64,000 nt of DNA from Bradyrhizobium sp. CB1650 (GCF_029761915.1 NZ_CP121695.1:186001-250000), one strand, 5' to 3'; shown: positions 36,974 through 46,937, counted from the first letter of the stretch. Program-made: numbers and translations. The notes: generated by a model not told the origin, from the sequence alone.

Positions 36974-38731
36974 GTGTCGGTCGCTCAACGCAGACGTATC
37001 TCGACGCTGGTCATGAACCGCTTCGCGCGGAACATGCTGGCGCGCGCGAGCGGCGGCTCTCTCGCCTTGTCGCGGGTCTGGCCGGGCCGCACCGATCGGC
37101 TGATCATCGCGCCCCACGATCTGCGCACGGCCGACGCCACCCGCGCCGCCGAGATCTATGCCGGCCGCTTCGTCTTCGCCGGCAAGATCGTCAACTGCCA
37201 TGGCCGTTCGATCTTCGACCTCGAGCCGCCGTCGGAGGACTGGGAAGTCGCCCTGCTCGGCTTCGGCTGGCTGCGGCACCTGCGCGCCGCCGACACCGCG
37301 CTGACGCGGGCGAATGCGCGCGCGCTGGTCGAGGACTGGATCTCCAACCCGGCCAACAAGCGCCGCCCGGTCGCCCGGCGCGCCGAGGTGCTGGCCCGGC
37401 GCGTGATCTCGCTGCTGTCGCAGGCACCGCTGGTGCTCAACGACACCGACAACAAATTCTACCGCCGCTATTTGCGGGCGCTGGCGCGCGAGATCCGTTT
37501 TCTCCGCTTCTCCATGGTCAATATCCCGGACGGGGTGCCGAAGCTCCAGGTCCTGATCGCGCTGTGCTACACGACACTCTGTCTCGCCAACCAGGGGCGT
37601 CACATCCGCAGCGCCTCGCGAAAACTCTCCGAGGAGCTGCAGCGGCAGATCCTGCCCGACGGCGGACATATCTCCCGCAATCCCGGCGCGCTGATCGAGC
37701 TGCTGATCGACCTGTTGCCGCTGCGGCAAACCTTTGCCGCGCGCAACATCGCGCCACCGCCGGCGCTGCTCAACGCGATCGACCGCATGATGCCGATGCT
37801 GCGCTTCTTCCGGCACGGCGACGGCAATTTCGCGCTGTTCAATGGCATGAGCGCCACGCCCTCGGACCTGCTCGCCACGCTGCTCGCCTATGACGACACC
37901 CATGGCGCGCCGATGGCGAACATGCCGCATACCGGGTTCCAGCGCCTGGATGCCGGCCAGACCACGCTGATCATCGACACCGGCCCGCCACCGCCGGCCA
38001 ATGTCAGCCATGACGCCCATGCCGGCTGCCTGTCGTTCGAATTGTCGTCGGGCATCAGCCGCATCGTCACCAATTGCGGCATGCCGACCACGGGTCGCGA
38101 CAATTGGCGCCCGTTCGCGCGCGGCACCGACGCGCATTCGACGCTGACCTATCACGACACCTCGTCCTGCCAGTTCGTCGAGATGTCGGCCATGAAGCGG
38201 CTGTTGCACGGCGCGCCGGTCATCAGCGGACCCGTCGAGGTCGAGAGCTATCGCGAGATCGTGCAGAACGGCACGCTCCTCACGACCTCACATGACGGCT
38301 ATCTCGGCAAGTTCGGCGTGATCCACCACCGCGTGCTGATGGTCGCCGATGACGGTTCGCGGATCGACGGGGAGGACACACTGTCGCCGCCGCAGGGCGG
38401 ACGTCTCAAAGGCGGCGGGGCCGATTTTGCCTTGCGCTTCCATTTGCATCCGGCGGTGAAGGCGAGCCGGTTGTCGGATGCGCGCGGCGTGATGCTGGTC
38501 CTGCCGAACCGCGACGTCTGGACCTTCGAGGCGCTCGACGACAAGGTCGACCTCGAGGACAGCGTGTTCCTGGCCGGCAACGACGGCCCGCGGCGCACCG
38601 CGCAGATCGTGATCCGGCAGGACGCACGCCAGGCGCCCTCGATCCGCTGGAGCTTCGTCCGCTCGACCTCGTCGCCGGCGGTTACCAATGCCCGCCGCAA
38701 CGCGCGGCGGGAGCCGGAACTCCCGCTGTAA
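36974..38731 (+). CDS. Heparinase II/III family protein
   Basis: 585-residue protein resembling heparinase II/III-type polysaccharide lyases: an N-terminal alpha/alpha-toroid-like part (about 30-330, with WGxGWLRHL-like FGWLRHLRAADT and RRYLRALAREIRFLR) and a C-terminal beta domain (from about 340: HDAHAGCLSFELSSG, GTDAHSTLTYHDTSSCQF). No signal peptide, so it may act in the cytoplasm or envelope. GTG 36974 lies next to AAGGCAAGG. Its position between rsmB and purH is conserved in many alphaproteobacteria as I recall; no enzyme activity has been assigned to that ortholog. Confidence 0.85.
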   Translation: MSVAQRRRISTLVMNRFARNMLARASGGSLALSRVWPGRTDRLIIAPHDLRTADATRAAEIYAGRFVFAGKIVNCHGRSIFDLEPPSEDWEVALLGFGWLRHLRAADTALTRANARALVEDWISNPANKRRPVARRAEVLARRVISLLSQAPLVLNDTDNKFYRRYLRALAREIRFLRFSMVNIPDGVPKLQVLIALCYTTLCLANQGRHIRSASRKLSEELQRQILPDGGHISRNPGALIELLIDLLPLRQTFAARNIAPPPALLNAIDRMMPMLRFFRHGDGNFALFNGMSATPSDLLATLLAYDDTHGAPMANMPHTGFQRLDAGQTTLIIDTGPPPPANVSHDAHAGCLSFELSSGISRIVTNCGMPTTGRDNWRPFARGTDAHSTLTYHDTSSCQFVEMSAMKRLLHGAPVISGPVEVESYREIVQNGTLLTTSHDGYLGKFGVIHHRVLMVADDGSRIDGEDTLSPPQGGRLKGGGADFALRFHLHPAVKASRLSDARGVMLVLPNRDVWTFEALDDKVDLEDSVFLAGNDGPRRTAQIVIRQDARQAPSIRWSFVRSTSSPAVTNARRNARREPELPL

Positions 38732-38896
38732 ACGCACGCGGCTCAGCCCTATCTGGTCGTTGTGAAGCACGACGAAAGCTGCTAACGAGCAGCGCTCGCG
38801 CGACTGGCGACCTTGGATGGAGCACCATCGGGAAGCGCGGGATATATTTGCCGCGCGCCTGGGCATAGGTACTCCCTGAAACAGAGGATCTTGCTC

Positions 38897-40504
38897 ATGA
38901 CTGACCATCCGCGCCGTGTCACTAGCGCCCTGCTTTCCGTTTCCGACAAGACCGGTCTGATCGAATTCGCCCACGCGCTTGCCGCCCATGGCGTCGAACT
39001 GGTTTCGACCGGCGGCACCGCCAAGGCGATTGCGGCTGCCGGCTTGAAAGTGAAAGACGTCTCCGAAGTGACCGGTTTTCCGGAGATGATGGATGGCCGC
39101 GTCAAGACGCTGCATCCGAAGGTGCATGGCGGCCTGCTCGCGATCCGCGACAACAAGGACCATGCAGAGGCGATGAAGACGCACGGCATCGCACCGATCG
39201 ATCTGCTGGTGGTCAACCTCTACCCATTCGAATCGACCGTCGAGAAGGGCGCGGGCTTCGAGGAGTGCATTGAGAATATCGACATCGGCGGCCCCGCGAT
39301 GATCCGCGCGGCAGCGAAGAACCACGACGACGTCGCGGTCGTGGTGGATCCAGAAGACTATGGGTTGATTACAAGATCTCTCGAGACATTCGATGGCGCC
39401 ACGCCTCTGGACGTGCGCCGCCACCTCGCCGCCAAGGCCTACGCGCGAACCGCGGCCTATGACGCCGCGATCTCGAACTGGTTTGCGGCTCAACTCGAAG
39501 ACCCCCGCACGCCGCGGCGCCAACCGAAATGGCGTAGCTTCGGCGGCACGCTAATCCAGCCACTGCGCTACGGCGAGAACCCGCACCAGACCGCGGCGTT
39601 CTATGCGACGCCCGAGAAGCGGCCGGGCGTCTCCACCGCGCGGCAGTTGCAGGGCAAGGAGCTCTCCTACAACAACATCAACGACACCGATGCGGCCTAT
39701 GAATGCATCGGCGAGTTCGACCCCGGGCGAACCGCGGCCTGCGTCATCGTCAAGCACGCCAACCCCTGCGGCGTCGCGGAAGGCTCCGACCTCGTCAGCG
39801 CCTATCGCAAGGCGCTCGCCTGCGATTCCACCTCGGCCTTCGGCGGCATCATCGCGATGAACCGCCCGCTCGACGCCGACACCGCGCGCGAGATCACGAA
39901 GATCTTCACCGAGGTGATCATCGCGCCCGATGCCAGCGAGGAGGCAATCGCCATCATCGGTGCGCGCAAGAACCTGCGCCTGCTGCTGGCAGGCAGCCTG
40001 CCCGACCCGCGTGCACCGGGCCTCACCGCGAAGACGGTTGCGGGCGGCCTTCTCGTGCAGAGCCGCGACAACGCGGTCGTCGACGACATGACCTTCAAGG
40101 TCGTCACCAAGCGCGCGCCGACCGATGCCGAGATGCGCGACCTGAAATTCGCGTTCCGGGTCGCCAAGCACGTCAAGTCCAACACCATCATCTACGCCAA
40201 GGACCTCGCCACCGTCGGCATCGGCGCGGGCCAGATGAGCCGCGTGGATTCGGCGCGGATCGCGGCGCGCAAGGCGCTGGATGCGGCAAACGAGCTGAAG
40301 CTCGCCAAGCCGCTCACCAAGGGCTCGGTCGTGGCGTCAGACGCGTTCTTCCCCTTCGCCGACGGCATGCTAGCCTGCATCGAGGCCGGCGCCACCGCGG
40401 TAGTGCAGCCCGGCGGCTCGATGCGCGACGACGAGGTGATCAAGGCCGCCGACGAGCACGGAATTGCGATGGTGTTCACGGGGACACGGCATTTTAGGCA
40501 CTAA
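38897..40504 (+). CDS. purH: Bifunctional AICAR transformylase / IMP cyclohydrolase
   Basis: PurH carries out the last two steps of IMP synthesis. The 535-residue protein has the IMP cyclohydrolase domain (residues 5-150: [42 protein letters not shown], the MGS-like fold) and the AICAR transformylase domain with [18 protein letters not shown] and, near the end, [10 protein letters not shown] and [14 protein letters not shown]. The ATG at 38897 begins the conserved N-terminus. Third in the rsmB-heparinase-purH order; 165 bp separate it from the heparinase gene, so it may have its own promoter. Confidence 0.97.
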   Translation: MTDHPRRVTSALLSVSDKTGLIEFAHALAAHGVELVSTGGTAKAIAAAGLKVKDVSEVTGFPEMMDGRVKTLHPKVHGGLLAIRDNKDHAEAMKTHGIAPIDLLVVNLYPFESTVEKGAGFEECIENIDIGGPAMIRAAAKNHDDVAVVVDPEDYGLITRSLETFDGATPLDVRRHLAAKAYARTAAYDAAISNWFAAQLEDPRTPRRQPKWRSFGGTLIQPLRYGENPHQTAAFYATPEKRPGVSTARQLQGKELSYNNINDTDAAYECIGEFDPGRTAACVIVKHANPCGVAEGSDLVSAYRKALACDSTSAFGGIIAMNRPLDADTAREITKIFTEVIIAPDASEEAIAIIGARKNLRLLLAGSLPDPRAPGLTAKTVAGGLLVQSRDNAVVDDMTFKVVTKRAPTDAEMRDLKFAFRVAKHVKSNTIIYAKDLATVGIGAGQMSRVDSARIAARKALDAANELKLAKPLTKGSVVASDAFFPFADGMLACIEAGATAVVQPGGSMRDDEVIKAADEHGIAMVFTGTRHFRH

Positions 40505-40515
40505 ACGCCCCACGA

Positions 40516-40560
40516 GTCGTCCCGGCCCCCGTGCGCAATTGCGCACTAGGCCGGGACGAC
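40516..40560. repeat. Palindromic hairpin after purH
   Basis: GTCGTCCCGGCC at the left pairs with GGCCGGGACGAC at the right; inside, GTGCGCAATTGCGCAC is a perfect palindrome. Located 12 bp after purH stop, between converging genes; possible terminator-like element. Confidence 0.75.
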
Positions 40561-40624
40561 GGCGGAATGTTTGACAAACACGAACCCGGATTGCGCCTCG
40601 CTCCATCCGGGCTACGAGTTGCGG

Positions 40625-42013
40625 CTAATCCCTCACCCGCATCAACAGCCCCAATCCCGCGACGAAGAACACCACGAGCACGGCCATGCCGGCCTTCTGA
40701 CTCGCGGTCGCTGCCGTGATCGCACCGATCAGCAGCGGGCCGATGAAGGACGTCACCTTTCCGGTCAGCGCAAACAATCCAAAATACTGCGCGATGCGAT
40801 CCTTCGGCGCGAGATGGATGAGCAACGTGCGCGAGGCGGCTTGCAACGGCCCGCCGGCGGCTCCGATCAGGCAGCCCAGCACGAGATAGGCGCGTTCGGC
40901 GGCGCTCGAGAACAGGGCAGCGCCCGGCTCTGGCGGCGCGACCTTGACGAACAGGACGCTGTCCTTGTCGACCAGAAGGATCGCCGCCACCGAGAGCAGC
41001 AGGATCAAGAGGCTGCCCGCGATCACGCGCGCGGGTCCGAAGAAATCGTCGAGCTTGCCGCCTAGCCATGCTCCGAAAGTGCCGGCGATCGCCAGCATGA
41101 TGCCGAACGTGCCGATCTGGATCGTGTGCCAGCCGAAGGTGCCGGCCGCATAGATGCCTCCGAAGGCGAACAGCGACACCAGGCCGTCGGTGTAGATCAT
41201 GTTGGCGAGGAGAAACGCCGCGAGCGACTTCTGCTTCGGCAACGCGCTGAGCGATTGCTTGAGCTCGAACAGGCCCTCGCGCAGCGCCGCACGCACCGGA
41301 CGCTTCGCCGGATAATCCGGCGTGAACAGGAACATCGGCGTCACGAAGATGATGAACCACAGGCCGGTCAACGGTCCGGTGATGCGGTCACCCTGGTGCG
41401 TGGCGGGGTCGAGCCCGAACAGCGGCGCGAATCCGAGCAGCGTCCGTCCGGTCTCGGGATTGGCGGCGAGGAAGCCGAGCACGATGATCAGGCTGACAAT
41501 GCCGCCGATATAGCCGGTCGCCCAGCCGGTGCCGGAGAGCCGGCCGATCCGCTCCGGCGGCACCAGAGTCGGCATCATCGCATTGTTGAAGACGGTGGCA
41601 AATTCCGCGCCGACGCTGGCGAGCGCGACCGCGGTGAGCAGCGGCGGAATGATGGCGTGATCACCGGGCTTGCCGATCCACAGCGTGGAGGAGGCGAGCA
41701 CCAGGAGCGCGCCGAACCCGGCGATCCACGGTTTCCTGCGGCCCGAGGCATCCGCGATGGCGCCGAGCACCGGCGACAACAGCGCGATCGCCATGCCCGC
41801 GGCCGCCATCGCAAAGCCCCACAGCGATTGTCCGGTGGCGGGATCTGGCGCGACGCTGGTGGCGAAATAAGGCGCGAACACGAAGGTGGTAATAAGCGTA
41901 AAATAGGGCTGCGCGGCCCAATCGAAGAAGATCCAGCTCACGACGGCGGCACGCGGCGGATAGGTCCGCGACGCGCCTGTCAGGCGCGCGTCCGAGGCGA
42001 TCGTCGTCATCAT
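40625..42013 (-). CDS. MFS transporter of the UMF1 / Atg22-like type
   Basis: 462-residue protein with about twelve membrane helices. SWIFFDWAAQPYFTLITTFVFAPYF at the start is the marker of the bacterial UMF1 (Atg22-like) branch, and DASGRRKPWI is the loop between helices 2 and 3. In yeast Atg22 exports amino acids from the vacuole; for bacterial members the substrate is unknown. It faces gamma-glutamyltransferase across 96 bp, so the two could share amino-acid or peptide scavenging, which is inference. Confidence 0.87.
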   Translation of the reverse strand: MMTTIASDARLTGASRTYPPRAAVVSWIFFDWAAQPYFTLITTFVFAPYFATSVAPDPATGQSLWGFAMAAAGMAIALLSPVLGAIADASGRRKPWIAGFGALLVLASSTLWIGKPGDHAIIPPLLTAVALASVGAEFATVFNNAMMPTLVPPERIGRLSGTGWATGYIGGIVSLIIVLGFLAANPETGRTLLGFAPLFGLDPATHQGDRITGPLTGLWFIIFVTPMFLFTPDYPAKRPVRAALREGLFELKQSLSALPKQKSLAAFLLANMIYTDGLVSLFAFGGIYAAGTFGWHTIQIGTFGIMLAIAGTFGAWLGGKLDDFFGPARVIAGSLLILLLSVAAILLVDKDSVLFVKVAPPEPGAALFSSAAERAYLVLGCLIGAAGGPLQAASRTLLIHLAPKDRIAQYFGLFALTGKVTSFIGPLLIGAITAATASQKAGMAVLVVFFVAGLGLLMRVRD

Positions 42014-42109
42014 CCGGTCCCCATCACGAACAGTTTTGCCTCTCTTAGCGCAAACCGTATAGCATTGCAGTGACGCGTGTGAATTAGCCCAAGGCAGGGC
42101 GGAAGTTTG

Positions 42110-43861
42110 ATGATGCCGCTATTTTCTACACGGCGGACATTTCTGGCATCCATCGCCATCCTGGCGGTTGGCTTTACAGTCGCGACCGCACAGGACGCAC
42201 GACGCGCCTACACGCCGTCTGCCCTCGACACGGTTCATTCCGTCGCCGCCGACCATGGCATGGTGGTGGCGCAGGAGAAGCTCTCCGCGCAAGTCGGTGC
42301 GGACATCCTGCGGCGCGGCGGCAATGCGGTCGATGCCGCGGTCGCCACTGGCTTTGCCATGGCGGTGACGTACCCACGCGCCGGCAATATCGGCGGCGGC
42401 GGCTTCATGCTGATCCATTCGGCCGAGCGCAACGAGGACATCGCGATCGACTATCGCGAGACCGCGCCGGCGGCGACCACGCCACAAATCTTTCTCGGCG
42501 CCGACGGCAAGCCCGATGCCGCGAAGTCGCGCGATTCCGCGCTCGGCATCGGGGTGCCCGGCACCGTCGCAGGTCTCGCACTTGCCCTGGAGAGATACGG
42601 CTCGGGCAAATTCACGCTGGCGCAGCTTCTCGATCCCGCGATCGCGCTCGCGCGTGATGGGTTCGTCGTCGACGATGACATCGCCGATACGCTGCCGGGC
42701 TGGCACCGGCGGCTCGCGCGCTGGCCTTCCTCGGCCAGGATATTTTCAAGGCCTGATGGCACGCCGCTCCGCGAAGGCGACCGTCTGGTGCAGAGCAACC
42801 TTGCCGACACGCTTTCGGCCGTGGCAGCGCAAGGCCCGCGCGGCTTCTATGAAGGTGCGGTGGCAGAGAGGCTCGCCAAGGCCGTGTCCGACGCCGGCGG
42901 CATCATGACTCCCGCCGATCTCAAGTCCTACGAGGCGATCGCCCGCCAGCCCCTGCGCGGCACTTATCGCGGCTACGACATCGTTTCGATGCCGCTGCCC
43001 TCATCGGGCGGCGTGGTGCTGATCGAGACGCTCAACATGCTCGAAGGCTTTCAGCTTGCGAAGCTGAAGCAGGGTTCGCCCGCCTCGCTTCATCTCTTGA
43101 TCGAAACAATGAAGCGCGCCTATGCCGACCGGGCGCGCTATCTCGGCGATCCGGCCTTCGTCAAGGCGCCGATCGAGACGCTCATTGCAAAGGAGTACGC
43201 CGCCAAGCTGCGCGACGGCATCAGGGTCGATCAGGCCACGCCATCGAGCAAGCTCGTTTCGGCTGCCGCCTCGCCGCACGAGGGCAGCAATACCACGCAT
43301 TTTTCTGTCGTAGATGGCCGCGGCAATGCCGTCAGCAACACCTACACGCTGAACTTCAGCTATGGCGTCGGCCTCGTCGCCGACAGCACCGGCGTCCTCC
43401 TCAACAACGAGCTCGACGATTTCACCGCCGCGCCCGGCGCATCCAACGCCTATGGCCTCGTCGGCTTCGAGCCCAACCTGCCGGGACCCGGCAAGCGACC
43501 GCTGTCGTCGATGTCGCCGACCATCGTGCTCAAAGACGGCAAGCCGGTGCTGGTGACGGGTTCGCCCGGCGGCAGCCGCATCATCTCGACGGTGCTCCAG
43601 GTGGTCGTGAACGTCCTCGACTACAGGATGGATGTCGCCGCGGCCGTTGCGGCACCGCGGCTGCATCACCAATGGTTGCCGGATGAGGTGCGCGTGGAAC
43701 GCGGCTTCGCCGACGACGTTCTGTTCGAGTTGAAAGCGATGGGCCACCTCGTGGTCGAGCCGATGGGACAAACATCGGCCAATTCGATCGCGGTGACGGC
43801 GAGCGGGCCACTCGGCGCACCGGATCCACGGACCCGCGGTGCGGAAGCGGCGGGACAGTAA
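42110..43861 (+). CDS. ggt: Gamma-glutamyltransferase, Tat-type signal
   Basis: 583-residue Ntn-hydrolase that cleaves or transfers the gamma-glutamyl group of glutathione in the periplasm; the precursor self-cleaves at Thr395 (TTHFSVVD; catalytic Thr 395-396 region). Other motifs: GGNAVDAAVA, GNIGGGGFML, the oxyanion/substrate pair SSMSPTIV and GSPGGSRII. The N-terminus STRRTFLASIAIL resembles a twin-arginine signal. ATG 42110 is four bases from GGAAG; a TTG and a second ATG adjoin it. Confidence 0.95.
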   Translation: MMPLFSTRRTFLASIAILAVGFTVATAQDARRAYTPSALDTVHSVAADHGMVVAQEKLSAQVGADILRRGGNAVDAAVATGFAMAVTYPRAGNIGGGGFMLIHSAERNEDIAIDYRETAPAATTPQIFLGADGKPDAAKSRDSALGIGVPGTVAGLALALERYGSGKFTLAQLLDPAIALARDGFVVDDDIADTLPGWHRRLARWPSSARIFSRPDGTPLREGDRLVQSNLADTLSAVAAQGPRGFYEGAVAERLAKAVSDAGGIMTPADLKSYEAIARQPLRGTYRGYDIVSMPLPSSGGVVLIETLNMLEGFQLAKLKQGSPASLHLLIETMKRAYADRARYLGDPAFVKAPIETLIAKEYAAKLRDGIRVDQATPSSKLVSAAASPHEGSNTTHFSVVDGRGNAVSNTYTLNFSYGVGLVADSTGVLLNNELDDFTAAPGASNAYGLVGFEPNLPGPGKRPLSSMSPTIVLKDGKPVLVTGSPGGSRIISTVLQVVVNVLDYRMDVAAAVAAPRLHHQWLPDEVRVERGFADDVLFELKAMGHLVVEPMGQTSANSIAVTASGPLGAPDPRTRGAEAAGQ

Positions 43862-43907
43862 TCTTCACTCTTTTGACAGATGACTGCACTGTGTGTCCTA
43901 GGAGGTC

Positions 43908-43992
43908 GTCATGCCCAGGCTTGTCCCGGGCATCCACGTTCTTTGTGCTGCGCAGCAAGGCCGTGGATGGCCGGGACAGGCCGGGCCATGAC
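43908..43992. repeat. Intergenic palindromic repeat (GTCATGGCCGGG type), second copy
   Basis: Left arm GTCATGCCCAGGCTTGTC...GCATCCACG and right arm CGTGGATGGCCGGGACAGG...GCCATGAC. Homologous to the element at 11381-11464. It lies after ggt and before the MFS gene. Confidence 0.85.
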
Positions 43993-44093
43993 ATGTGGAG
44001 ACTTCGCTGCCAAATTTCAGCGATCAGGTACGCGGTTTTCGGGCACCGTAGCGCGTGCTACTACCGCGCCAACAAATTGCCGGGTAAACGCAC

Positions 44094-45389
44094 ATGACCG
44101 CAGCCGATCCGACCGAACGCATCGAACGCGCCGAGATCGAGGACACCAGCCTTCTCGCCTTCTATCGCGACATGAATCCGCCGGAGCGCCGGACGTTCTG
44201 GGCGTGCGCCGCGGGCTGGGCGCTCGACGGCATGGACTTCATGATCTATCCGCTGGTGATCGGCACCGTCATCGCGCTGTGGAAGGTCGATCCCGGCTCG
44301 GCGGGTTTTGCCGGCACCGTGACGCTGCTTGCATCCGCCATCGGCGGCTGGCTCGGCGGCTATCTTTCCGACCATATCGGCCGGGTCAGGACGCTGCAGA
44401 TCACCATCATCTGGTTCTCGTTCTTCTCGCTGGTCTGCGCCGTCGTGCAGAATTTCGATCAGCTCCTGATCGCGCGTGCAGTGCTGGGCCTCGGCTTCGG
44501 CGGCGAATGGGCGGCAGGCGCGGTGCTGATGGGCGAGGCGATCCGGCCGCAATATCGCGGACGCGCGGTCGGCTCGGTACAATCGGGTTGGGCGGTCGGC
44601 TGGGGTCTTGCGGTACTGTCGCAGGCGATTCTGTTCTCATTGATGCCGGCCGAGACCGCCTGGCGCTGGATGTTCGTGATCGGCGCGCTGCCGGCGCTGC
44701 TGGTATTCTACATCCGCCGCTCCGTCACCGAGCCGGAGATCGCGGCCGCGGCGCGCGCAAAGCAGGCGGCCAGCGGCGACCGTCCGGCGCTCTGGGAGAT
44801 CTTCTCGGGCCCGATCCTCAAGACCACGATCCTGGCGTCGCTGATGGTGACGGGCTGCCAGGGCGGCTACTACGCCATCACCTTCTGGGTGCCGCAGTTC
44901 CTGACCAAGGAGCGACATCTGTCGATCGTCGGCTCGACCGGTTACTTGTCGGCGCTGATCATCGGCTCCTTCGCTGGCTATCTTGTCGGCGCCTGGCTCG
45001 CCGACCGCATCGGACGGCGCAACCTGTTCCTGATCTTCTCGCTCGGCGCCATCGCGGTGGTGCTGCTCTACACGCAGTTGCCGCTCAACAACGAGATCCT
45101 GTGGGTGCTCGGTTTCCCGCTCGGCTTCTTCGCCTCGGGCTATTTCTCCGGGGTTGGCGCGTTCCTGACCGAGCTCTATCCGACGCGGCTGCGCGGCTCC
45201 GGCCAGGGCTTCTGCTACAATTTCGGCCGCGGCATCGGCGCGCTGTTTCCCTATCTCGTCGGCGCGCTGTCGGCGACGACCTCGCTCGCCAACGCGATCG
45301 CGATTTTCGCGGTCGTGGCCTATGCGGTGTTCTTCACCGCCGCATTCGCGCTGCCGGAAACACGCGGGCGCGTGTTGCACGCGGACTAG
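44094..45389 (+). CDS. MFS transporter (sugar/acid:H+ symporter type)
   Basis: 431-residue protein with about twelve membrane helices. The loops GGYLSDHIGRVRTL after helix 2 and GEAIRPQYRGRAVG, and the C-terminal GAWLADRIGRRN and ELYPTRLRGSGQGFCYN, are typical of the SHS/AAHS (organic-acid or aromatic-acid) branch of MFS. The start lies 12 bases after a CGCGCC-rich stretch and has no strong ribosome site. Substrate is probably a small carboxylate, but this is inferred only from subfamily resemblance. Confidence 0.87.
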   Translation: MTAADPTERIERAEIEDTSLLAFYRDMNPPERRTFWACAAGWALDGMDFMIYPLVIGTVIALWKVDPGSAGFAGTVTLLASAIGGWLGGYLSDHIGRVRTLQITIIWFSFFSLVCAVVQNFDQLLIARAVLGLGFGGEWAAGAVLMGEAIRPQYRGRAVGSVQSGWAVGWGLAVLSQAILFSLMPAETAWRWMFVIGALPALLVFYIRRSVTEPEIAAAARAKQAASGDRPALWEIFSGPILKTTILASLMVTGCQGGYYAITFWVPQFLTKERHLSIVGSTGYLSALIIGSFAGYLVGAWLADRIGRRNLFLIFSLGAIAVVLLYTQLPLNNEILWVLGFPLGFFASGYFSGVGAFLTELYPTRLRGSGQGFCYNFGRGIGALFPYLVGALSATTSLANAIAIFAVVAYAVFFTAAFALPETRGRVLHAD

Positions 45390-45395
45390 AGCTCA

Positions 45396-45432
45396 GTCAT
45401 TCCGGGACGCCCGAAGGGCGAACCCGGAATGA
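45396..45432. repeat. Short palindromic repeat (ATTCCGGG type)
   Basis: GTCATTCCGGG and CCCGGAATGA flank the hairpin CGCCCGAAGGGCG. Between converging MFS and GST genes; likely a bidirectional terminator-like stem. Confidence 0.7.
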
Positions 45433-45441
45433 AGGGAACAA

Positions 45442-46107
45442 CTACCGCCCCACCTGGTACGGCCCGCCCTTTTCTAGCGCACGATTGTACGCAGGGCGCG
45501 CATGGATGCGGTCGAGGAACGCCATTGCCATGGGATGCCCCTGCTCCAGCCCGCCGCGCGCTTGGGCGGCTTCGAGCGGAAAACTCATCTGGATATCGGC
45601 CGCGGTGAACTCGCTGCCGGCGAACCACTCGCTTTTTCCCAGCTCGCCTTCCCAATAATCCATGTGCTGCTTGAGCTGCGGATTGACGAGTGCCGTGAGC
45701 GCCTGGTTCGAGACCTTGCGCACCAGCGGGCGCAGCAGGGCGGGCGCGCGCTTCGGCATCAGCGTGAACAAAAGCTTCAGGAGCAGCGGCTGCATCGCGG
45801 ATCCTTCCGCATAATGCAGCCAATAGATGTAGCGCAGCCGCTCCGGCGTGTTCGGCGGCGGGATCAGGCGGCCGTTGCCGTAGGTGCCGACGAGATATTC
45901 GATGATCGCGCCGGACTCGGCGATAGTGTTGCCGTTGTCGGTGATGACGGGCGACTTGCCAAGCGGATGGACGGCGCGGAGCTCCTTCGGTGCGCGCATG
46001 TCGGGCTGACGCTGATAGCGTACGATCTGGTAGGGCACGCCCAACTCCTCGAGCAGCCACAGCACGCGCTGCGAGCGTGAATTGTTGAGGTGATGAACGG
46101 TCAGCAT
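45442..46107 (-). CDS. Glutathione S-transferase
   Basis: 221-residue GST: N-terminal thioredoxin-like domain with NNSRSQRVLWLLEELGVPY and the glutathione-binding GKSPVITDNGNTIAESGAIIEYL (Ser in place of Tyr near residue 10 is likely catalytic), and an alpha-helical C-terminal domain with GSEFTAADIQMSFPLEA, the N-capping motif. Acts in the cytoplasm on electrophiles. Divergent from a DUF2239 gene with a CCCGGGTA motif pair between them. Confidence 0.92.
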   Translation of the reverse strand: MLTVHHLNNSRSQRVLWLLEELGVPYQIVRYQRQPDMRAPKELRAVHPLGKSPVITDNGNTIAESGAIIEYLVGTYGNGRLIPPPNTPERLRYIYWLHYAEGSAMQPLLLKLLFTLMPKRAPALLRPLVRKVSNQALTALVNPQLKQHMDYWEGELGKSEWFAGSEFTAADIQMSFPLEAAQARGGLEQGHPMAMAFLDRIHARPAYNRALEKGGPYQVGR

Positions 46108-46192
46108 CGCATCGTCCCTGGACTGGCGTGGTCACTCGGCCGTTCGTGCCAGCCCGGGAACACAATGTCGAGCGATCCGATGAATATTTTCG

Positions 46193-46228
46193 CCCGGGTA
46201 TATTGACGGGAGTAATTTACCCGGGTAT
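46193..46228. promoter_or_regulatory. Two CCCGGGTAT motifs between divergent GST and DUF2239 genes
   Basis: CCCGGGTAT at 46193-46201 and again at 46220-46228, the second inside the perfect palindrome TACCCGGGTA (46218-46227). Centres are 27 bp apart. Both lie in the short GST/DUF2239 gap, 28 bp and 85 bp from the flanking starts, as expected for an operator pair; the regulator is unknown. Confidence 0.45.
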
Positions 46229-46255
46229 TAAAGGCCAAGATCGAACAACCTGGCA

Positions 46256-46849
46256 ATGACTCCAATGCAAGGGACTTTCACAGCCTTTATCGGTCAGCGC
46301 CGGCTGACTTCGGGACCCGCGGGGGAGGTCGCACTCGCCGTCAGGCGCGCGGCGCCTCGGCCGGACGAGCCGATCACCATTTTCGATGACGGGACCGGGC
46401 GGACGATCGATTTCGACCTGCGCGGTGAGGATCACGAGGTGCTGGCGCGGCTGGCGAAGCTTGCTCCGCCGCCATCGGCCGACGAGGCCGCGCCGCCGAG
46501 CGAGCCGCGCGGCCGCGGGCGGCCGAAGCTCGGCGTGGTCGCGCGCGAGGTGACGCTGCTGCCGCGGCACTGGGAGTGGCTCGGCGCCCAGCCCGGCGGC
46601 GCCTCGGTGGCGCTGCGCAAGCTGGTCGACGAGGCGCGGCGTGCGAGCGGCGACAAGGATCGCGAGCGGCAGGCACGCGATGCGGCTTACCACTTCATGT
46701 CGACGATGGCGGGCAACTTCACGCGTTTCGAGGAAGCCTCGCGCGCGCTGTTCGCGGATGACCGGCGACACTTCACCGCACTGATCGCCGACTGGCCCGC
46801 CGACATCCGCGACCACATCGTCAAGCTCGCCTACAGCGACCGCGCTTAA
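46256..46849 (+). CDS. DUF2239 protein
   Basis: 197-residue protein of DUF2239. Recognised by TAFIGQRRLTSG at the start, the acidic FDDGTGRTIDFDLRG, and the C-terminal VTLLPRHWEWLGAQPGGASVALRKLVDEAR, which resembles a small DNA-binding or helical module, plus a linker GRGRPKLGVVAREV. Function unknown. ATG 46256 has no clear ribosome site; the next in-frame ATG is nine bases on. Divergent from GST and probably co-regulated with it. Confidence 0.85.
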   Translation: MTPMQGTFTAFIGQRRLTSGPAGEVALAVRRAAPRPDEPITIFDDGTGRTIDFDLRGEDHEVLARLAKLAPPPSADEAAPPSEPRGRGRPKLGVVAREVTLLPRHWEWLGAQPGGASVALRKLVDEARRASGDKDRERQARDAAYHFMSTMAGNFTRFEEASRALFADDRRHFTALIADWPADIRDHIVKLAYSDRA

Positions 46850-46937
46850 ATCGCGCACCGCTTCTCTCAACCCATCGACGGCCGAGCCACGCGCCTTGCG
46901 TGGCAACGGCCTTGCACGTCCTGATGAAAGGCCATCC

